NCBI GenBank assembly: GCA_016714985.1
Contig: JADKBS010000001.1
Location: forward strand, 329,001 to 393,000
Source: Saprospiraceae bacterium
GTDB taxonomy: Bacteria; Bacteroidota; Bacteroidia; Chitinophagales; Saprospiraceae
Length of the DNA stretch: 64,000 nucleotides
Reading direction: 5' to 3'
The translations under genes were made by a program, and so were the position numbers. Position 1 is the first letter of the stretch, and every line of letters starts with the position of its first letter. Of the stretch, positions 53,929 through 62,368 are shown piece after piece. The notes under the pieces are model-generated. The model saw only the letters and a list, made by a program, of their open reading frames with translations, made no database searches and was not told where the DNA came from.

Positions 53929-54177
53929 TCACTTATTGCCCCTGAAAAACCCCGCCACGAAGAGCAGCACGATGGCGCCCGCCGCTGAGGTAAGAATGGT
54001 GCTGATGACGCCGCTGCCGAGCGAGATGCCCAGCTTGCCGAACAGCCAAAAGCCAATAAAGCTGCCCACGATGCCGATAACGATATTGCCGAGCAAACCA
54101 AATCCGCCGCCTTTGAACAGCAAGCCAGCCAGCCAGCCGGAGGCTGCGCCGATGATGAGGGTATAAAGCAAGTCCAT
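53929..54177 (-). CDS. GlsB/YeaQ/YmgE-family membrane protein
   Basis: 82 residues with three helices rich in Gly: TLIIGAASGWLAGLLFKGGG, LLGNIVIGIVGSFIGFWLFG, ISTILTSAAGAIVLLFVAGF. This is the transglycosylase-associated/YeaQ family, often stress-induced; biochemical role unknown. The start at 54177 fits the family length. Confidence 0.9.
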   Translation of the reverse strand: MDLLYTLIIGAASGWLAGLLFKGGGFGLLGNIVIGIVGSFIGFWLFGKLGISLGSGVISTILTSAAGAIVLLFVAGFFRGNK

Positions 54178-54301
54178 AATTCGAGTGTTTTGATGAAAAC
54201 TTTTGCGAAAGGTAAGGAAGAGATTTGAAAAGTCTCGAAGATTTAGGGACGAGACACCGATAAAATGTACATCTTGGCCGGCTCTTTTTCTTTCTAAATC
54301 G

Positions 54302-54346
54302 CTTAAAAAATAAGTCCGTAGCACTGCTATGCACTGATTTTTTAAG
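54302..54346. promoter_or_regulatory. Palindromic hairpin between divergent genes
   Basis: CTTAAAAAAT (54302-54311) pairs with ATTTTTTAAG (54337-54346), with AGT/ACT and GTAGCA/GCTATGC as inner partners. Lying between divergent promoters of the GlsB-like and SemiSWEET genes, it may be an operator rather than a terminator. Confidence 0.5.
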
Positions 54347-54455
54347 TGTTATACAAGAAAAAATAGCTCACCCAATCTTGTACACTTTACTCATGCCTCG
54401 TCCCATATCAAATCAAAACGCCGTAACATTGCCCGCCAAAAGCACTGTTTAAATA

Positions 54456-54731
54456 ATGGATTCAACCACCATCATCGGCCTTGTTGCCGCATTCCTCACC
54501 ACGGGCGCTTACGTGCCGCAAGCCGTCAAGACTTGGCGCACCCGCCGCACGGGCGACCTCTCGCTGAGCATGTTCACGATGGTGTTCCTAGGCACGGTCA
54601 GTTGGCTGGTGTACGGAATTTTGAAGGACGACATGCCCATTATTTTGGCAAATACCATCACGCTCGGCACCTCGTTCGTCATCCTCTACTTCAAGCTGAG
54701 TGAGGTAGTGGAGCAGCGCAAGGCAGGTTGA
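54456..54731 (+). CDS. SemiSWEET-type sugar transporter
   Basis: 91 residues, one triple-helix bundle: IIGLVAAFLTTGAYVPQAVK with the PQ motif, TGDLSLSMFTMVFLGTVSWL, and MPIILANTITLGTSFVILYF. Bacterial SemiSWEETs work as dimers and move sugars down their gradient. A single gene. Confidence 0.92.
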   Translation: MDSTTIIGLVAAFLTTGAYVPQAVKTWRTRRTGDLSLSMFTMVFLGTVSWLVYGILKDDMPIILANTITLGTSFVILYFKLSEVVEQRKAG

Positions 54732-54890
54732 TTTCTCCGCCTGCATGAAAATTTTGTCCAATCACCGATTTTTCATCCTAATTTTGATTTGCTTTTAGCT
54801 TTACTTGAAAAACTGCGGGGCTATTGCAACCAAATCACGTCAATTTCACACCACCATAGAAAGCCCAAAATGCAATCTAAATCTTTGAAA

Positions 54891-56024
54891 ATGAAAAAAA
54901 TAAGTACATTTTTTGCGCTCTTGACTGCGCTTGGCCTTCAGGCCCAAATCACTGTCACCAATGCCACCTTCCCCGCAGCGGGCGATACGCTTAAGTATGC
55001 CACCGACCTCAATCCAGATGGCGTGGTTATCACGCCTGCGGGCGGGCCGACGACTTGGGATTTCACCGGACTTGCTCCCACGGTCAAGTCCGAAACCGTG
55101 TTCCGGGCAGCAGCCGAGGGCAGTGCCGCCGCCGAATTCCCGACGGCCAGTGTCGTCACGGTCAGTGAAGACGGCCAAAACGAAACCTATTACAGCGTCT
55201 TGGCCACCAGTTTTGAAAACCTTGGCTTTTTTGGGGTTGACCCTACGGGTGGATTGCCCATCCCCACCACCTTCCGCTTCGACCCACCGGTGGCGGAGCG
55301 CCGGGCACCGCTGAGCTTCCTGAGCTTAAACCAATCGGCTTCGAGCCTTGGTATTGCCTTTTCTTTGGCAGACCTCGGCCCTTTGGCTGATAGCCTTGGG
55401 CCAATCGCCGGATTGGCCGACTCCATCCGAATCCGGGGTACTGCCACAAGGCTCGACTTGGTGGATGCCTACGGCTCGCTAACCATCCCTGGTGGTACCT
55501 ACGACGTGATTCGGGAAAAGCGCACCGAATACCGCGATACCCGGTTGGACATCCATACTTTATTTGGTTGGCAGGACATCACCGACCTCATCCCCACTGG
55601 AGGCTTTGGTGAGGGGTTAGGCTCCGATACGACCATTACCTATTTGTTCTTCAGCAATGCCGAAAAGGAAATTATCGCCGAAGTGAACACAGGCAGCGAT
55701 GGCTTGGTGGTGGAGACCGTCACTTACAAGGACAATGGCGTTATCAGCGGCAACTCGGAAGTGCTGGAAAATGGTTTGCAGGTACTTGTTTCACCGAATC
55801 CAGCCAATGGGCAAGCCGTTTTTTCCTTTAAAAACGGAACTTCTGGCGATTATTCGCTGCGGCTGATGGACGCCCGTGGGCAGGTGGCATTGCGGAGCAA
55901 CCTGACCAGCACAGCAACCACCATCCAATTGGACGGCATGGGCAGTGGCACGTATTTCTACCAAGTTTTCGATGAAAACAACCGGGCCATAGCCAGTGGC
56001 AAGTTGCTGATTGTCAACCAATAA
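54891..56024 (+). CDS. Secreted T9SS cargo protein, unknown function
   Basis: 377 residues from 54891, where the signal peptide starts (KKISTFFALLTALGLQAQ). The middle is a beta-rich domain starting ITVTNATFPAAGDTLKYATD, of a type common among Bacteroidota surface proteins. The end (VLVSPNPANGQAVFSFKNG ... SGTYFYQVFDENN) is a T9SS type A sorting domain. Secreted or surface-bound. The next gene starts 6 bases later and may be co-transcribed. Confidence 0.82.
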   Translation: MKKISTFFALLTALGLQAQITVTNATFPAAGDTLKYATDLNPDGVVITPAGGPTTWDFTGLAPTVKSETVFRAAAEGSAAAEFPTASVVTVSEDGQNETYYSVLATSFENLGFFGVDPTGGLPIPTTFRFDPPVAERRAPLSFLSLNQSASSLGIAFSLADLGPLADSLGPIAGLADSIRIRGTATRLDLVDAYGSLTIPGGTYDVIREKRTEYRDTRLDIHTLFGWQDITDLIPTGGFGEGLGSDTTITYLFFSNAEKEIIAEVNTGSDGLVVETVTYKDNGVISGNSEVLENGLQVLVSPNPANGQAVFSFKNGTSGDYSLRLMDARGQVALRSNLTSTATTIQLDGMGSGTYFYQVFDENNRAIASGKLLIVNQ

Positions 56025-56030
56025 GCAACG

Positions 56031-56645
56031 ATGTTCAATTTCAACGACAACGACCGTGCCGAGCAGCTACGCCACTCGGCTGGCGAACTGGGCATGGAGT
56101 ATTCTCAGAACGATGAGTACGGCATGATAGGGCTGTTGCGCGACTTCCACCTCATGCAAAAGGGCGGTAGGAAGGAAATCACCAACCTGATGACCCATAC
56201 CAGCCCGCTCATGGAAGACCGTTTCCATATTTTTGACTATAAATACACCATCAGCACGGGCAAGTCGTCGCATACCTATCGGCAAACGGTGATGTTCATC
56301 AACTCCAAGCGCTTGGCCATGCCGGAGATGCTGATGAAGCCGGAGCATTTCTTCCACCGCCTCGGCACTTGGCTCGGCTTGGAGCAGGACATTGACTTTG
56401 AGGAGCACCCCAAGTTTTCCGAAAACTACCTGCTGCAAGGCGACGATGAGGCCCGTGTGCGCCGCACGATGAACCAAGACGAGGTCATTCGGTTTTTTAC
56501 CGTCGAAAGGGATTGGTGCCTGGAAAGTGTCGGTTTTTTCTTGATTTTTTACCAAGACAACCACCTCTTCCGGCCTGATGAAATCAAGTATTTTCACGAG
56601 CGGGGCGTGATGTTGTTCAATAATTTTAAAACAGAACCACTTTGA
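56031..56645 (+). CDS. Conserved hypothetical protein, DUF3137-like
   Basis: 204 residues, no signal peptide or membrane helix. Segments FHIFDYKYTISTGKSSHTYR and HPKFSENYLLQGDDEARVRR resemble the core of DUF3137 proteins, but the family call is tentative. Possibly cytosolic. It starts 6 bases after the preceding T9SS cargo gene. Confidence 0.6.
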   Translation: MFNFNDNDRAEQLRHSAGELGMEYSQNDEYGMIGLLRDFHLMQKGGRKEITNLMTHTSPLMEDRFHIFDYKYTISTGKSSHTYRQTVMFINSKRLAMPEMLMKPEHFFHRLGTWLGLEQDIDFEEHPKFSENYLLQGDDEARVRRTMNQDEVIRFFTVERDWCLESVGFFLIFYQDNHLFRPDEIKYFHERGVMLFNNFKTEPL

Positions 56646-56675
56646 TTAAAAGCTGTCGAACTGCCACCTATAAAA

Positions 56676-57410
56676 ATGTGTACCGTCACCTACATACCAC
56701 AGCCCGGCGGCCATTTCGTGCTCACCAGCAACCGGGACGAGAATGCTGCCCGCTCGCCGCAATCGCTTGACTATGAAGTGATTGAAAGCACAAGGCTCGT
56801 GTTCCCACGTGACACAGGTGCCGGTGGCACTTGGATTGCCGCTTCGGACTCGAACCGGGTGGTCTGCCTATTGAATGGCGCATTTGTGAAACACAAGCAT
56901 CAACCGCCGTACAAGCGCAGCCGGGGCACAATGGTGCTCGATTTTTTCCGCTTCGCAACGGCGGAGGATTTCTTCGGGCAATACGATTTCAAGGGCATGG
57001 AACCGTTCACCTTCCTCATCGTGGATGACGGGCAGCCTTGGCAACTACGCTGGGACGAGCAGCAAACGCATGTGAAAAAGCTCGACCCACAGGGATATTA
57101 TCTTTGGTCATCTGCCACGCTTTATCCCGACGAGGTGGGCGAGATGCGGCAGCAATGGTTCCGTGATTGGCTCGTGGGCCGGCAGGATTTCAGTCCGGCG
57201 GCTATCCTCGATTTCCATCAAACAGGCGGAAAGGGCGACGCTTGGAACGGCTTCATCATGAACCGAGAGGGTAGGGTACAGACCGTGAGCATTACCCAAA
57301 TTGTGAAAAACGAAACAGGTATTTCACTGGTTTACAATGATTTATTGCGAAATGCCATGAAAAAGGGAGCCGTAACCTTAGATTTGCGTCCCATTGAAAC
57401 CAGCCACTGA
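56676..57410 (+). CDS. NRDE-family (TANGO2-like) protein
   Basis: 244 residues. MCTVTYIPQPGGHFVLTSNR followed by DE gives the Cys at position 2 and the NRDE motif that define the family; GAGGTWIA and VVCLLNGAF follow. The Cys-2 suggests an N-terminal-nucleophile-like fold. TANGO2 homologues are linked to heme or acyl-CoA handling; the bacterial role is not known. Confidence 0.88.
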   Translation: MCTVTYIPQPGGHFVLTSNRDENAARSPQSLDYEVIESTRLVFPRDTGAGGTWIAASDSNRVVCLLNGAFVKHKHQPPYKRSRGTMVLDFFRFATAEDFFGQYDFKGMEPFTFLIVDDGQPWQLRWDEQQTHVKKLDPQGYYLWSSATLYPDEVGEMRQQWFRDWLVGRQDFSPAAILDFHQTGGKGDAWNGFIMNREGRVQTVSITQIVKNETGISLVYNDLLRNAMKKGAVTLDLRPIETSH

Positions 57411-57417
57411 ATTCCAT

Positions 57418-57445
57418 CAACCGTCAACCGTAGCCCGTCCACCGT
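57418..57445. repeat. Four-unit heptad array (CAACCGT family)
   Basis: Four phased 7-mers: CAACCGT twice, AGCCCGT, CCACCGT. It fills the gap between the NRDE stop and the DUF58 start, ending five bases before the ATG. Shares vocabulary with 40456 and the riboswitch arm at 44843. Confidence 0.85.
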
Positions 57446-57450
57446 TAAAA

Positions 57451-58317
57451 ATGGATACCAACGAACTCCTCCAGAAGGTACGCAAGATTGAAATCAAGAC
57501 GAAGGGCTTGAGCAAGCAGATGTTCTCTGGCGAGTACCACTCGGCCTTCAAGGGGCGGGGCATGTCGTTCAGCGAGGTGCGGAGCTACCAGTATGGCGAC
57601 GACGTGCGCAGCATTGACTGGAACGTGACCGCCCGCACCAACACGCCTTACGTCAAAATCTTCGAGGAAGAACGGGAACTGACCGTAATGCTGCTGATTG
57701 ACGTGAGCCAGAGCGCCTATTTTGGCACGGTGAACCAATTGAAGCAGGGCATCATCACCGAGATCTCGGCGGTGCTGTCGTTCAGTGCCATCCAGAACAA
57801 CGACAAGGTGGGCGTCATCCTGTTCAGCGACCATATCGAGAAGTTCATCCCCCCGAAAAAAGGCCGCTCGCACATCCTGCGCATTATACGGGAATTGATT
57901 GATTTTCAGCCCAACAGCCACGGCACCGACTTGGCGCAGGCGCTCCGCTATTTCAACAACGTCATCAAAAAGCGCTGCATCGGCTTCGTGTTGTCCGACT
58001 TTATGACCCGTGGCTACGAGGCCCCGCTGCGCATCGCCAGCCGCCGACACGACCTCATCGGCGTTCACCTCTACGACCCCAAGGAGCAGGACCTGCCCAA
58101 TGTCGGCCTCCTCCATGCCAAGGACGCCGAGTCGGGCGAGTTGGCTTGGCTAGACACTTCCTCGCCTCAGCTTAGGGCCAAGTACGCCCTTTGGTTCAAG
58201 GAGAATTTCCAGTATTTCAAGACCACCTTCGCCCGCAGCGGCACGGACTATGTGAGCATCCGTACGGACGATAATTATGTGACGGCGTTGTTGAATTTTT
58301 TTGAGCGGAGGCGGTGA
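57451..58317 (+). CDS. DUF58 / vWA-like protein
   Basis: 288 residues from 57451. The DUF58 signature SFSEVRSYQYGDDVRSIDWN and VTARTNTPYVKIFEEER is followed by a vWA-like fold with the metal site DVSQSAYFG. DUF58 proteins usually work with MoxR AAA ATPases and batA/batB-type genes; none of these is nearby. Cytoplasmic. The start gives the usual N-terminus. Confidence 0.9.
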   Translation: MDTNELLQKVRKIEIKTKGLSKQMFSGEYHSAFKGRGMSFSEVRSYQYGDDVRSIDWNVTARTNTPYVKIFEEERELTVMLLIDVSQSAYFGTVNQLKQGIITEISAVLSFSAIQNNDKVGVILFSDHIEKFIPPKKGRSHILRIIRELIDFQPNSHGTDLAQALRYFNNVIKKRCIGFVLSDFMTRGYEAPLRIASRRHDLIGVHLYDPKEQDLPNVGLLHAKDAESGELAWLDTSSPQLRAKYALWFKENFQYFKTTFARSGTDYVSIRTDDNYVTALLNFFERRR

Positions 58318-58363
58318 TGGGCAACTAATAGCGTTAAGGTATCAACCCATGTCCTATCCCCTT

Positions 58364-59412
58364 TCACAATATCTTTGAAACTTCAACTCTGTCGAAAAAC
58401 TCACCGCCCTCCAACACTTGGATGTTTATGCCATCATAAGTTGGCGCTTCTCGATTGTGGATGAGCATCCTATTGACGTAGATAAATACTTGGTCCTTCA
58501 TGAAGCGGAAGGTGATTTTCAGAGGGGTGCCTTCACGCCAGTCAATACCATGGAGATATAGGTATCGAATGAACATTCTGTCCTTGTAGTAGATTTTGGT
58601 ATTGCCATTTCCATAAGGATGGAGCCACCCATTGTATTTGAACTCCATCCTGAAATCACCCAATTGAATCTGCGTGGTCGTCATGCTATCAAAAAACAAT
58701 TCCACCTGAAATGCCTCGTTTTCCAAGCCAGTTGCGGAAGATAACAGGTCTTGGGATTCATAAAAAACCTCCGGACTAGGCTGGACAAAATAAGCCGTGT
58801 CATTGTAAAGCCAAGCTGGTTTGTTTTCAAGTTCAAACAATTCTTGCAGGTAGTATTCCCGCCACATGGGTGATGAATTGTCTGCTCCGCAATTAAAGCC
58901 TCCGATATTCGTGCTCATCAAGCTTTCGCAGTTGTAATACCTCAACATTTGGTCCTTATGAAACCTAGAAAGTGCACAATGACCCAATTCATGAAAAATG
59001 TCGGCCACCCGGTAACGCTATCGGCATCCTCCCAATCCTTTCTGGAAATTAGGATGGTATCCCCTCCGCGCCGGGAACAAGTACCATATAAGGTTGAATC
59101 CAGTTCACCAGGTTCTGCAAAACGGATAAGGAACCTAGAGAAATCAATCGTCGAATCAGGTGCCCTTGCGTTCATTTCTTCCACGAAGGCATCAAAATAG
59201 GGCCTAAACTCCTTGCCAATCTTATCCACTGGCGGGGTTGGTGCGGTATGCGTTTCGGAACAAGTTGGTGGAATGACTGCAATGGGGGGGCGAACTGGGA
59301 GTTTCGAGCGACCAGTGCCTTGCCCCATGCACAGCTCGCAGCTCAAAACCACAATCCCACCAAATACACCAAATTCACCCCCACCACAAACCCTGGCGCA
59401 AACAGCACCCAT
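58364..59412 (-). CDS. Putative zinc metallopeptidase, frameshifted
   Basis: The first frame (from 59412 or 59328) carries EFRPYFDAFVEEMNARAPDS to DWEDADSVT. From about 59013 the sense continues in the next frame: RVADIFHELGHCALSRFHKD, a HExxH zinc site with a later His, then the body to HNREAPTYDG and the end at 58364. One missing base in TTACCGGG restores a single protein of about 320-350 residues. The C-terminal 160 residues look like a beta-sandwich. The start is uncertain because the first ATG lies inside the preceding gene. Confidence 0.7.
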
Positions 59413-60236
59413 GCCTTTTCCGCAGGTACAGGGGCCAATCGGCCCGCTGGCGTAATCTTGGGCAAATGCGGCACAGCGTCATAGACCAAATTGAAACTCG
59501 GCTTATAGCGGTCGAAAAGGATGCTCTCCGAGTCCTCGTCCTCCACGAGGGCAGGGTGGTGGGTGTGGCAGGTGGCGTGATAGACCGTCCCGTTGTGCTC
59601 GAAGCGGAACTCGAAGCGGAACACGGGCAGCACCTTTGCGCCGAGGCGCACCGCCTCCCCCGTTGGGTTCTTGGAAATGAGTCTGCCCCTAGTGAAGTCG
59701 CCGATTTTGAGCAGGCGGAGCACTTTCAGGTTGCGGCGCAAGGGGTAGGCTACCAACAGCAGGCCGAGCAGCGGAATGAGCAGCAGCAGGTTTACTTGCC
59801 AACGATGCTCGCTGCGACGCAGGCCCACAGCAAAATTGTTGCGGGGGTCGTCGGCATCGAAGCGGATATAGGCGAGCTGTCCGGCATCAAATTTTTTGCA
59901 CACAGAATAGCTCACGCCCTTGTAGCGGTAGCCATCGCCGGGCGCCACCGAGTGCAGGTAGCGCCAGATGCGCTGCCCATCCTCCACCGTGCCCGTTGAG
60001 TCAGCTTCGAGGATGACGCCCTCCTTGTCCTGCCAGTTGGCGGTGCTGCCCCGAAACCACTCCACGGCCTCCGAACGCACGGCCAGGGTCCAGAAGAAAA
60101 CCGAACCAAGTGCGAGCAACGCCCACCCCACCTGACTCATATAGCCCCCGAACAGCAGCACGGCCTGCGTGTACCAGTCAAGCGGGCGGGGCGGCAATTG
60201 GCGAAGGGTGCGTTGCGGAGCAGCAGGTAAATCCAT
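59343..60236 (-). CDS. DUF3592-like membrane protein
   Basis: 297 residues: a cytosolic start, helix (VGWALLALGSVFFWTLAV), an extracytoplasmic beta domain (GYRYKGVSYSVCKKFDAG...IRFDADDPRNNF), helix (LLLLIPLLGLLLVAYPL), a second beta domain and a last helix. The layout matches DUF3592 proteins; no function is known. The last bases overlap the longest version of the metallopeptidase gene. Confidence 0.7.
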   Translation of the reverse strand: MDLPAAPQRTLRQLPPRPLDWYTQAVLLFGGYMSQVGWALLALGSVFFWTLAVRSEAVEWFRGSTANWQDKEGVILEADSTGTVEDGQRIWRYLHSVAPGDGYRYKGVSYSVCKKFDAGQLAYIRFDADDPRNNFAVGLRRSEHRWQVNLLLLIPLLGLLLVAYPLRRNLKVLRLLKIGDFTRGRLISKNPTGEAVRLGAKVLPVFRFEFRFEHNGTVYHATCHTHHPALVEDEDSESILFDRYKPSFNLVYDAVPHLPKITPAGRLAPVPAEKAWVLFAPGFVVGVNLVYLVGLWF

Positions 60237-60275
60237 GCGGGTTATTGACTATTTTCGCCCAAAGTTAGCGCAAGC

Positions 60276-60328
60276 GTTTGATGGGTTTGAAATTGTTTGA
60301 TGGGTTTGAATTGCTTGGGCTATCTTGT
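60276..60328 (+). promoter_or_regulatory. 19-bp tandem repeat providing the -33 box, and -7 box
   Basis: GTTTGATGGGTTTGAAATT (60276-60294) is repeated at 60295-60313 with two changes at the end. TTTG at 60296-60299, a 21-base spacer and TATCTTGT (60321-60328) match a Bacteroidota promoter for the esterase gene at 60350. The duplication doubles the number of TTTG boxes. Confidence 0.6.
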
Positions 60329-60349
60329 CTTTTTTAAAAATGATTTGCC

Positions 60350-61474
60350 ATGAAACAATTCTTTGCAATGCTGGTCTTTTGTTGCTCCGCAATGACGGCC
60401 ATCGCCCAAACCATCACGGGTAGTGTCCAGCACGACGGCATCGAGCGGAACTACCGACTGTATGTGCCTGCCAACCTGCCACAGGGAACGCCGCCACCGC
60501 TCGTTTTCAACCTGCACGGCTTTACTTCCAATGCCCAGCAACAGGAACTTTACGCCGGCATGAACGCCGTGGCGGACACGGCTGGCTTCATCATCTGCTA
60601 CCCAAATAGCGTGGGCAGTGCTTGGAATATCGGCGTAGCTGGGGGCAGCACCGCCGACGACGTGGGCTTCATCGCTGCGCTGATTGACAAATTCCATGCG
60701 GAGCACAACATAGACTTGGAGCGGGTCTATAGCTGCGGCATGTCCAACGGCGGTTTCTTCAGCTATCGGCTGGCCTGTGAAATGGGCGAACGCATAGCCG
60801 CAATCGCCTCGGTGACGGGCAGTATGACCTCGGCCATGATCGACGGGTGCACACCCCAGCGACCCATCCCAGTCATGGCCATCCACGGCGACGCCGACCC
60901 CGTGGTGGATTACAACGGTGCCATGGGCAATGCCGCCGTACCAGATGTCTTCAGCTTTTGGGCGAACAAGAATGGCTGCCTCCAGCCCGGCAACAATGGC
61001 AACATCCCCGATATTGCCACAAACGACCAGTGCACGGCCAGCTTTGAATCCTATTATGCCTGCACCGACCTCGCCGAGGTCATCCTCATCACGGTCCAGA
61101 ATGGCGGCCATACTTGGCCGGGCGCCTTCCCAACGGTGTTTTTCGGCCCCACCTGCCAAGACTTCAATGCGAGCCGGGAAATCTGGGTGTTCTTCAGTCG
61201 GCACAGACTGGATTTGCCTTCCGCAACAAGTGGGCCGGCAGCAGAAACAGTGGAGGTAAAGGTTTTCCCCAATCCCTTCGACGATTTTTTGAGCTTGGAA
61301 CAACTTGGTGGTGGCAAGGCAAGGTGGTTTCGCATCTTCGATGCAATGGGGCGCAACACCTGGCAAGGGGAAGCTATCAGCACCATTGATACCCGCCTTT
61401 GGCCAAAAGGGGTTTATTTCGTGGCCATTGAAACGGAAACTGGCATTGCCATCCGTAAAGCAGTAAAGGCATAA
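60350..61474 (+). CDS. Secreted PHB-depolymerase/feruloyl-esterase-like hydrolase, T9SS cargo
   Basis: 374 residues: signal peptide (ends TAIAQ), alpha/beta hydrolase with LVFNLHGFTSNAQQQ, nucleophile elbow SCGMSNGGFFS, Asp in AIHGDADPVV, and His in NGGHTWPGA. The end (VKVFPNPFDDFLSLEQLGG ...) is a T9SS type A sorting domain. Family members cleave polyhydroxyalkanoate, feruloyl or acetyl esters in plant polymers. Expected outside the cell. Confidence 0.88.
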   Translation: MKQFFAMLVFCCSAMTAIAQTITGSVQHDGIERNYRLYVPANLPQGTPPPLVFNLHGFTSNAQQQELYAGMNAVADTAGFIICYPNSVGSAWNIGVAGGSTADDVGFIAALIDKFHAEHNIDLERVYSCGMSNGGFFSYRLACEMGERIAAIASVTGSMTSAMIDGCTPQRPIPVMAIHGDADPVVDYNGAMGNAAVPDVFSFWANKNGCLQPGNNGNIPDIATNDQCTASFESYYACTDLAEVILITVQNGGHTWPGAFPTVFFGPTCQDFNASREIWVFFSRHRLDLPSATSGPAAETVEVKVFPNPFDDFLSLEQLGGGKARWFRIFDAMGRNTWQGEAISTIDTRLWPKGVYFVAIETETGIAIRKAVKA

Positions 61475-61659
61475 ATCCACTTTTGCCATTATGTCAGCAA
61501 CAATCCATACACATTGCCATTATGGCAGGTGTTTTTTGCTGCTTTATGTCATTTTAGCAACAAAAATCGGTTGGAACGCAGTTTGAAAAGCGAGGATTGT
61601 CAACGGGTTTTGAGGAAATGAACAAACCCATTTGCTCAAGCCCATTTCATCCAAAGTAG
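61475..61659. other. Intergenic gap upstream of hsp20
   Basis: TGCCATTATG occurs twice (near 61484 and 61516), and TTAGCAACA/TCAGCAACA also recurs. No gene or clear promoter consensus is seen. Confidence 0.4.
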
Positions 61660-61687
61660 TTTCGAGTTATGAGTTTCGAGTTTCGAG
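61660..61687. repeat. Four-unit heptad array (TTTCGAG family)
   Basis: Four phased 7-mers: TTTCGAG three times and TTATGAG once. A single arm without a clear inverted partner, upstream of the Hsp20 gene. Confidence 0.8.
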
Positions 61688-61781
61688 TTGGCGCAAAGCC
61701 TTGGCATTCAAGACTTTGTGGGAAATCGAAAGCTAAACTAATCTCGTTGCACTACCTAAACTTTTCAAATCCAAAAAGAAT

Positions 61782-62243
61782 ATGAACCTTATCAGTTTCG
61801 TTCCGACCAATGGCAAGAAAACCGCCACCGTTCCAACCATTGAAAGCATGTTCAATGAGTTCTTCAACAATGACTTCCCTGTTTCCTTCCGCAATGGCCA
61901 TGTGCAGAAAAGCCCTGCCGTGAACGTATTGGAAAACAAGGACGCCTATCGCCTCGAAGTGGCTGCCCCCGGCCTCGGCAAGGGGGATTTTGAAGTAAAG
62001 GTGGACAAGGAGTTGCTCACCATCTCGGCTTCCAAAAAAGCGGAGGCCAGCGAAGAGAACAAAGAAGAACACTACACCCGCAGGGAGTTCAGCTACCTTG
62101 AGTTCAAGCGCAGCTTCCACCTGCCCGAGTCGGTTGATGCCAATAACATCAAGGCCAGCTACGAGAACGGCGTACTGCACGTCATCATCGAAAAGAAGCC
62201 GGAAGCCAAGCCGCAACCAGCGAGGGTGATTGAAATCGGCTGA
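61782..62243 (+). CDS. Small heat-shock protein Hsp20 (alpha-crystallin)
   Basis: 153 residues. The alpha-crystallin domain spans about 40-140: SPAVNVLENKDAYRLEVAAP, FEVKVDKELLTISA, REFSYLEFKRSFHLPESVD, and ASYENGVLHVIIEK. A short N-terminus (MFNEFFNND) and tail follow the class A pattern. It holds unfolding proteins under stress. Single gene with its own terminator. Confidence 0.95.
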   Translation: MNLISFVPTNGKKTATVPTIESMFNEFFNNDFPVSFRNGHVQKSPAVNVLENKDAYRLEVAAPGLGKGDFEVKVDKELLTISASKKAEASEENKEEHYTRREFSYLEFKRSFHLPESVDANNIKASYENGVLHVIIEKKPEAKPQPARVIEIG

Positions 62244-62273
62244 TCCAGCGCACCTGGTTTTAACCTAAAAACG

Positions 62274-62309
62274 ACTGGCCGGGAAGTGACTTCCCGGCCA
62301 GTTTTTTTT
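62274..62309 (+). terminator. Rho-independent terminator after hsp20
   Basis: Perfect 14-bp arms ACTGGCCGGGAAGT (62274-62287) and its complement (62289-62302), then a T8 run. A second small stem, CGGGAAA with TTTCCCG, follows at 62313-62331 and may serve the convergent bamA transcript. Confidence 0.95.
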
Positions 62310-62368
62310 GTTCGGGAAATTCATTTCCCGACGAGTTGACAATAGGGGGAATAGGTTCCCAAACTACT

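Noticed and set aside
60320..61489. Long minus-strand open frame (389 codons)
   Set aside because: It is the shadow of the esterase gene on the plus strand, which has a signal peptide, a catalytic triad and a T9SS domain.
61500..61560. Sigma-54 promoter upstream of hsp20
   Set aside because: TGGCAGG and TTTTTTGC are present, but the GG-to-GC spacing is about two bases too long for a -24/-12 promoter.
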